Under the pieces are notes generated by a model. It did no database searches and was not told the DNA's origin. It saw only the letters and a program-made list of their open reading frames with translations. From assembly GCF_041734735.1 (NCBI RefSeq), contig NC_134878.1, positions 11,959,140-12,023,139 on the forward strand: a DNA stretch of 64,000 nt, read 5' to 3'. This stretch comes from Babylonia areolata (Eukaryota; Mollusca; Gastropoda; Neogastropoda; Buccinidae). The position numbers and the translations under genes are program-made. The number at the start of each line of letters is the position of its first letter. Position 1 is the stretch's first letter. This document shows positions 57,420-64,000 of the stretch, piece after piece.

Positions 57420-58040
57420 AGCAGGTACTAGGTGCCACCGTCGGAACATAACTGATTTAGGTCAGTGACTCCGCATGCAAGCGGCATTTCAGGGTCTCCT
57501 CTTGTGGGTGGTCTGTCTTGGTCACCCCTAAACAGCAGTGACTCCATCAACACTGCTGACGTGGAGAGTCTTTTAACAGAACGGACCAGGCAAGGATGTG
57601 GCTGTATACGGACGGAGATATGAGGGTGTGTTGGGGGTGTGGGGGTGGAGAGAGGGACGGGGTTAGGGGCGTGGTGGGGGTGTGGGTGTGGAGGGCGGCT
57701 AATATATATCAGTTCCATAAAGAATACAGAACACTGAACAACAAACAAACAACATTTAAAAGCGAACAAAACTCTGAAGTCAGAAACCCGCAGTGCTGCG
57801 ACAGGGTGTACGTTCGTTCCATCGCCACACCCCAACAACTGCTTCCTACTAGAAGTACGCAGAGACTGCTTGACAAAAAAGCTCCAAAGTCTGGCGCACA
57901 GCCCATGCTCTCATGTGACATTTAACAGCAGGTGACTGGATGCATGATTTTTTCAGACGGCCGGAACGAACGAATGAACTTGGAAAGCGAGGTTTTATTT
58001 CTTGAGGGGTAATACAGGGGGCAAACACGTTCCTTTTATC
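57420..58040. other. intergenic, open frame of unknown nature
   Basis: A 136-codon minus-strand frame (57838-57428) crosses a low-complexity Pro/His stretch; its last 60 residues (SVKRLSTSAVLMESLLFRGD) are ordinary in composition but match nothing I know. No splice or start support; treated as non-coding or transposon remnant. Confidence 0.3.
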
Positions 58041-58049
58041 CACCCTTCA

Positions 58050-58121
58050 AAAAAAGAGAGAGAGAGAGAGAGAGGAAAGAGAAAGTGGGTGATAGACGAT
58101 GCGTGCGCGCGCGCGTGTGTG

Positions 58122-58156
<35 letters not shown>

Positions 58157-58350
58157 ACCGTGGCAACAACCGATAGACATTGCAGACATCGAAATAAATC
58201 GCAAATGCATACTGCGATGTTCTCTCTGACTCAAACCTAACGAGAAAAATGCTAGGTTATACACTTTAATCGTGATAAACAAACTCATTTTAGGATTACA
58301 CAATCTTGATAAATGATTTCATTTGAGGATACACTTAGTCGTGATAAATG

Positions 58351-58400
<50 letters not shown>

Positions 58401-58650
58401 ATGTGTGTGTGTGAGTGATATGAGTGTGTGTGTGAGTGTCAATGAGTGTGTGTGTCATGATAAATGAAGTGTGTGTGTGGGGGGGAGGGGGGGGGGTTTG
58501 AGGGGGGGTGCCTTCGTGTGTGCGTACGTGCGTACATGTTTGTGTGTGGATGCGTGTGTTGTGTGTCTGCGCGCGCGCGCGCGTGTGTATGTGTGTGTGT
58601 TTTCGTGCGCGCGCTTGTGTATGTACCTGTGTGTGTAAAAGTGTATGTGA
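58050..58650. repeat. cluster of (GA)n and (GT)n microsatellites
   Basis: (GA)n at 58057-58073 and 58125-58155, (GT)n at 58350-58399, G-run 58478-58510, (GC)n/(GT)n 58568-58600. Confidence 0.9.
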
Positions 58651-59558
58651 AAGAAACGTGATCCAAAGTGATATTCTAATATCACCACTATGGGGCAGTT
58701 CGGCGGAGGAAATCAGTCTGAATCCAGAGCAAAACATTAATTTTCATGTCCAATCAACACACACCACATTCACACACCCTGCATACACATTAAGTCCCCA
58801 TCATCACCCCTTCGCCACAAATGTGCACGAATACATACATACACACCCCGAGAGAAAAGGAACAATGGAAATATATAGGCATGAAACATTTTACTCACAT
58901 TGCCAATAACAACACTTTACAGAGAGATGGTTTCAACGGTACCCCAGTATGCTAAAACAACAACAACAACAACAACAACAAAAACCAACTAAACAACAAC
59001 AATAGTCCCACCCCCACCCCCCACCCAAACAACAACAACAAACTTTGCGAATTCAATCAAAACTAACCCCACGTTTCAAAACCACAGTTTCCGAAGTTTC
59101 GCTGTTAACGATCTGCACCCAGTTGGAGTCACCAACAAAACTTTGATCGGACCAGGATCACAAAGATTAATGCTTGTCACTCCAACTGCATGTTTACAAC
59201 CTTTTCCATACTTAAAAAACAAAAAAACAAAAACAAAACAAAAAAACAACAACAACAACAACAAAAAACAGTTCTAGTCGAGTGCATCCCCCCCCCTCCC
59301 TACCCACACACACACCCACCCAAAAATAAAACCAAAACTTCAGGCTGACACCAGAACACGAAAACTATTTCAAGTTCCACACTAAGTTAAATAGTTCGTG
59401 TAAAGTTCCACACAGTTACAAAGACAGACGCAGACGTTGCAAACCCCTCCCCCCACCCCACCGGCCCCCTATTCTGCAAACTCAGTCACGCGTGCTGTCT
59501 GTCAAAGCAAAAAAGCTTGCAAACTGTAATCACCCTTTCGATATGATCAGCAGTTCGT

Positions 59559-59597
<39 letters not shown>

Positions 59598-60770
59598 GTA
59601 TTCTTCACGCCTAATCGGTTCTGGATCTGACGTCGGGTGACTTGAGGTGCTTTGAAACGGTGAACAAATTACACAACACTGTTAATCCAAGCGTGCATTC
59701 AGGCTGCTACAAGTGCTTGGGGACCTGAATAGAAGGGGATTCGCCATGCCATGAGACCCTCTGTTTCGTGAGAATGTAAGAATTTCAAACTTGTTTCCTT
59801 CAGTTCAGATCAGGAACAATATATCGTTCAGAAAAAAAAATCGTTAAAAAAAAAACCCAAACAAAAACAAACAATTGTCCCGCGAAACAAAGTATTACAG
59901 AAAACGGTTTTTAACAACGCAGATCACGATGATAACAAGGCCTACATCTGTTTTGAAGAAAAACGGGTCACAGTTTGTATTTTAAAGCGGTCGAACGTGT
60001 ATTACAATGTAAGTAAAGCCGCCTAGATTGTATCGTATTCAAGCATGATGGAATTCCCTTTCTTGATCAGCAGTAAAGACACACGGCACACACACACACA
60101 CATACACACGCGCGCGCGCGCGCGCGTACGCACAAATAATTAGAAAGATATCCATTTTAGGTGGTTGTTTTTTGTGCGTACCTATTTCTCCATTTTCGCC
60201 AGAGTCACAATCATAATTTCATCATCATCATCATCATCATCACCATCCTTCATCAGCTTCCTCTTCTTACTAAAGAATTAGCACTGATTATTAAAAGAAA
60301 AAGAAAAAAAGAAAAAGAAAAAAAAAGGCACCTTAGACTTGAAAAACCGATCCTTGCGACAGACAATGTCAACGTTATATAACAGCACCAGTTTGACCCT
60401 CTGACCCACCTCCTCCCTCCTCTTCTCGCACAACCTCCCCACCCACCCCGCAAGGACACGCCTGCACATTCTCACGTCCACCACCCTCACGGCTTTGATT
60501 CTTATTGTAATTTTAATCCAGTTCTATAGAACACGGCTGTAAAAAAAAAAAAATATATATATATATAAATTAAAAAAATAATAAAGGTGGGAAGAAAGGC
60601 CCACGTGTATTACATTTCATACATATCGTACAACGTACATGTATCTTGAACCAGCTGTTTTAATCCTTCTTGGTTTCGCGGGTGACATTCTGAACGTGTT
60701 TATGTTTAAGCCAGTCCATTCACTTTTCTTTTTGAACGTCACTGTATTATTTACACAACATAGTGTGGGT
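58651..60770. other. intergenic, no gene recognised
   Basis: (CAA)n at 58960-58980 and 59245-59268, (CT)n at 59566-59595, (CA)n-(CG)n at 60086-60126, (ATC)n near 60219-60245. No coding similarity noticed. Confidence 0.6.
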
Positions 60771-60779
60771 GTATATGTG

Positions 60780-60983
60780 TAAGTGGGTGGGGTTGGGAGA
60801 GGTGAGAGATAAGGGGGTTGAGGGGTGGGGGTGGGGGGGGGGGTTATGGAGGGAGGAAGAGGGCACGGGGTGGGGGTGAGGGTAGCACTGGCACTGATGG
60901 GGGTGGAGGAGGAGGAGACGATGGATTTCATCGGCGACGGGTACAGCCTTGGCTCCGTCATGAAACCTCCCCCACCCAACCCC

Positions 60984-61026
<43 letters not shown>

Positions 61027-61285
61027 TATACACATACATACACTTATACCTCTATATATACATCGTCGTAATCAAGCATCCTAAAGGCATACATAATCGC
61101 GTAAATATCCACACAAAAACGTACAAAGTATGCATACGTATTTCACACACGGCACACAGGGTCCTTCACAGTAACGTGTTGATGTAATGCACTCTCCATG
61201 GCCCTGTTGGCCTACTAGTTTGGTTAACAGAAACCTTAACAGGGACAAACAGTGATTAGTAAACAAGTACAGCAACTTCTCCGTG

Positions 61286-61330
<45 letters not shown>

Positions 61331-61440
61331 TATACACACACGCTACACATGCACTAAACTACACACACACACACACTCCACTCCACTACACATTAAACAC
61401 ACCACACACACAAACACTACACTACACTACAATACACACG

Positions 61441-61478
<38 letters not shown>

Positions 61479-61690
61479 CCTCATGCAAACTGCTAAAAAG
61501 CTCTCTTCCACTCCCCCACCGCACCCCCACCCCCCACCCCCACCTCCATCCCCAACACCCCTCCCCAAGCTCGCAACACACAAAAACAACAAAAGGCACA
61601 TGAGACGTAATACACCAAGACATGCTCCCCTGCACCTCTGACCTCCTCCACCCCCCCCTCCTCCCACCCACACTCACCTCCTCCTAGCCT
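60780..61690. repeat. G-rich block and (CA)n microsatellites
   Basis: G-rich plus strand 60783-60915; (CA)n at 60986-61022, 61288-61327 and 61446-61478; C-rich 61505-61570. Confidence 0.9.
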
Positions 61691-62040
61691 ATATTTAGCA
61701 ACAACACGTGAGGTATTTGGGTGGATATTGAAAACGAAAAGCTCCAGCTCTCACAGACGTGGTACAACCCAGTCACGCACTTACAAGACTGCCGCACGGT
61801 TTTATCTCACGTTTCCTCCTTCTTCTTCTTCATCATCTTCTTCTTCGTCTTCTTTCTCCCCACCCCTTTTTCTTCCCGACTTCGTGGGTTGCACCTCCCC
61901 ACGCTCACTTGTGGGGGTGAGCTTTGAAAAACCTGTGTGTGACCGTTGTTACCTCCATAACAGAGGTAGCGATAATGTTTTTTTTTTTGGTGGAGAATTC
62001 TCGGTTTCATGGATGACATTCTCACGGTGGCTACAAAAAA

Positions 62041-62890
62041 ATGACTGACCCCTACTCATGGTAGCGACTCAGATGAGTGACCCTCATCCTCATGCTAGCT
62101 ACACAGATGAGTGACCCCCCCCCCCCGCCCCATCCTCATGCTAGCTACACAGATGGGTGACCCCCCCGCCCCATCCTCATGCTAGCTACACAGATGAGTG
62201 ACCCCCCGCCCCATCCTCATGCTAGCTACACAGATGGGTGACTCTCATCCTCTTGCTAGCTACGCAAATGAGTAACCCCCATTCTCATGCTAGCTGCACA
62301 GATGAGTGAACCTCATCCTCATGCTAGCTACACAGATGAGTGGCCCCCATCATAATGCAGGCTACACAGATGAGTGACCCCCCCTCTCATGCTAGCTACA
62401 CAGATACGTGACCCTCATCCTCATGCTAGCTACACAGATGAGTGAACCCCCTAGCCCCTCTCATTCTAGCTACACAGATGAGTGGCCCCCATCCTCATGC
62501 TAGCTTCACAGGTGAGTGACCCCCTCTCATGCTAGCTACACAGATGAGTGACCCCCTCTCATGCTAGCTACACAGATGAGTGGCCTCCTTCCTAATACTA
62601 GCTGCAGAGACGTGTGACCCCCATTCTCATGCTAGCTAAAAAGATAATTGACCCCCATTCTCACGCTAGCTAAAAAGATAATTGACCCCCATTCCCATGC
62701 TAGCTGCAGAGATGTGTGACCCCCATTCTCATGCCAGCTGAAAAGAGAATTGACCCCCATTCCCGTGCTGCAAAGATCAATGACCTCCATTCTCACGCGA
62801 GCTACAACAAAGTTACAGACCCCTATTCTCAAGTTCGCTACAAAAATAACTGAACCTCATTCTCACACTTGCGACCAAGGTAACTGACAA
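62041..62890 (+). repeat. ~35 bp minisatellite, about 22-24 copies
   Basis: Unit catgctagctacacagatga, gtgacccccatcct. Middle copies are near-identical; copies from 62630 on (gctagctaaaaagataattg) and at the right edge are more diverged. The palindrome gctagc is in most units. Confidence 0.92.
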
Positions 62891-63419
62891 GCTGAACATT
62901 GAGTGCGGAATAAAAACTAGAGTGAGGAATAAAAACTATGTAACAATCGACATTTGTCTTCTTATCATTAACCTCCTCCTCCTCCTCGTCATCATCATCA
63001 TTATCATCATCATGATAAAGAAGAAATGACAGTATAAACGAGCTTGGACAGCAAATATGACTTAACAAGAGAGCGAGGACGTGGCATGAATTTACTGCCA
63101 GCCGGGTGGCCAGTGTTGGGCTTGAAAATGCCCCCCCCACCCCCCCGCCCGCGCCCCCCGCACTCCTCTCCCCAGCCACAGTTGTGACTCCCCTGAAGTT
63201 GGCCCTGAAACTCTCCCCTTGGAGATAATTCTTTTTTTTCTGTCTTAAAAACAAAACAAAACCAAAAAAAAAAAACCAAAAAAACTCCACAGCATGCCCC
63301 AGTTTTACTCCAACCCCTTCTTTCATTGATTTTGCAATATGCGAATTTTGAAGGTCGGGTGCATTTTGCAAAGGGGGGTAGGGGAGGGGCAGTCTGGTAT
63401 AGAACTAGAATGACACCTT

Positions 63420-63820
63420 CACATGAAGTTGGAAGACCCTGGAAGCGCTTCAAAGACACCTTGAAGACACACCTCAAAGCCTGTGACACAGACATCACTT
63501 CCTGGGAAACTGATGCCCCCGACCGCTGTCGCTGGAGGATGCTGTGCTCTAGTGGCATAAAGACGTTTGAAAACAAGAGAACGCTGGCCATTAAGGAGAA
63601 GCGTGAGCGAGAGGAAGCAGGGCTCAACTTCTGGAGACGTTTTCCCTTGCAACACCTGTGGGAAGTGCTGCGCATCCAGAATCGGCCTCTTCTCCCATAT
63701 GAGTACACACACCGACAGATAAGCCTGCCTGCCTACTCATCCGTCGGACCGACGGGAGACTCCATCCCATGGGATGATTATTTCAGGGCCAGCGTTAATT
63801 AATGCCTCAAAATGACTCCT
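63420..63820 (+). mobile_element. LINE ORF2 C-terminus with C2H2 finger
   Basis: Frame 1 reads GRPWKRFKDTLKTHLKACDT, SWETDAPDRCRWRML, KTFENKRTLAIKEKRERE, the C-terminal region of RT-encoding non-LTR elements. A one-base shift then gives VFPCNTCGKCCASRIGLFSH and MSTHTDR with stop, a C2H2 finger (C-x2-C-x12-H-x3-H). 5'-truncated; the 158-codon frame seen here is this remnant and not a host gene. The tail has acteatccgtcgg-like sequence at 63735-63765. Confidence 0.85.
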
Positions 63821-64000
63821 CTGGAATGTGTGTTTTTTTGTTTTTTTTGCTTTCGTTGGTCCTGAATCTTCTCCATTCGCGTTTATGATTACTGTGTAGT
63901 GCCCAAGAATGACTGTTGGAGTGGAAAAGATTTCCAACCAAGACTAACTCGTTATGGAGTGTTTTCAGTACAAAGCCTGTGGAGTATATTTAGGGTTACC

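Noticed and set aside
57428-57838. 136-codon minus-strand frame
   Set aside because: Crosses a Pro/His simple stretch, no recognised domain, no splice support; kept only as an unknown intergenic stretch.
63326-63802. 158-codon plus-strand frame as a host gene
   Set aside because: Its first half is the LINE ORF2 C-terminal region and the zinc finger continues in another frame, so it is a transposon remnant.

Overview
The window looks like nuclear DNA of a mollusc, probably a gastropod. It is intron-rich, AT-rich outside exons, dense in (CA)n/(GT)n microsatellites, and carries tRNA-derived SINEs and truncated non-LTR retrotransposons that I recognise as typical of marine snails; the taxon is inference. 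It holds three conserved housekeeping genes and nothing plasmid-, phage- or bacterium-like. I saw no endogenous virus, LTR element, Polinton or toxin gene.

Layout. (1) 1-37.4 kb, plus strand: the 3' two thirds of AP3D1, the delta subunit of the AP-3 adaptor complex: 21 coding exons (4308-32258), all joining in phase into 991 residues plus stop, then a ~5.1 kb 3' UTR. The N-terminal ~320 residues lie upstream of the window. (2) 38.0-50.3 kb, minus strand: NDUFAF2, the complex I assembly factor, complete in six exons (155 aa), tail-to-tail with AP3D1. (3) 50.6-55.6 kb, plus strand: TRIR (C19orf43-like), complete in four exons (288 aa), head-to-head with NDUFAF2 across a 348 bp gap with two inverted CCAAT boxes. 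(4) 55.6-64 kb: no gene recognised; microsatellites, a minisatellite and the 3' end of a LINE.

The three genes are not a pathway: AP-3 sorts cargo to lysosomes and related organelles, NDUFAF2 acts in mitochondrial complex I assembly, TRIR is an RNA-processing nuclease. Only the shared NDUFAF2/TRIR promoter region suggests joint control.

The most unusual signal is in the introns. At six splice junctions (five in AP3D1, one in TRIR) a short block spanning the exon-intron boundary has been copied, from twice to about 20 times, into the adjoining intron. The copies carry look-alike 5' or 3' splice sites. At the AP3D1 junctions checked, use of an out-of-place copy would run into a stop codon or a frame shift. 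Other points of note are a near-perfect 65 bp fold-back hairpin in the AP3D1 3' UTR, two MITE-like elements, a ~180 bp satellite in an NDUFAF2 intron, and one SINE body that occurs with three different 3' tails.
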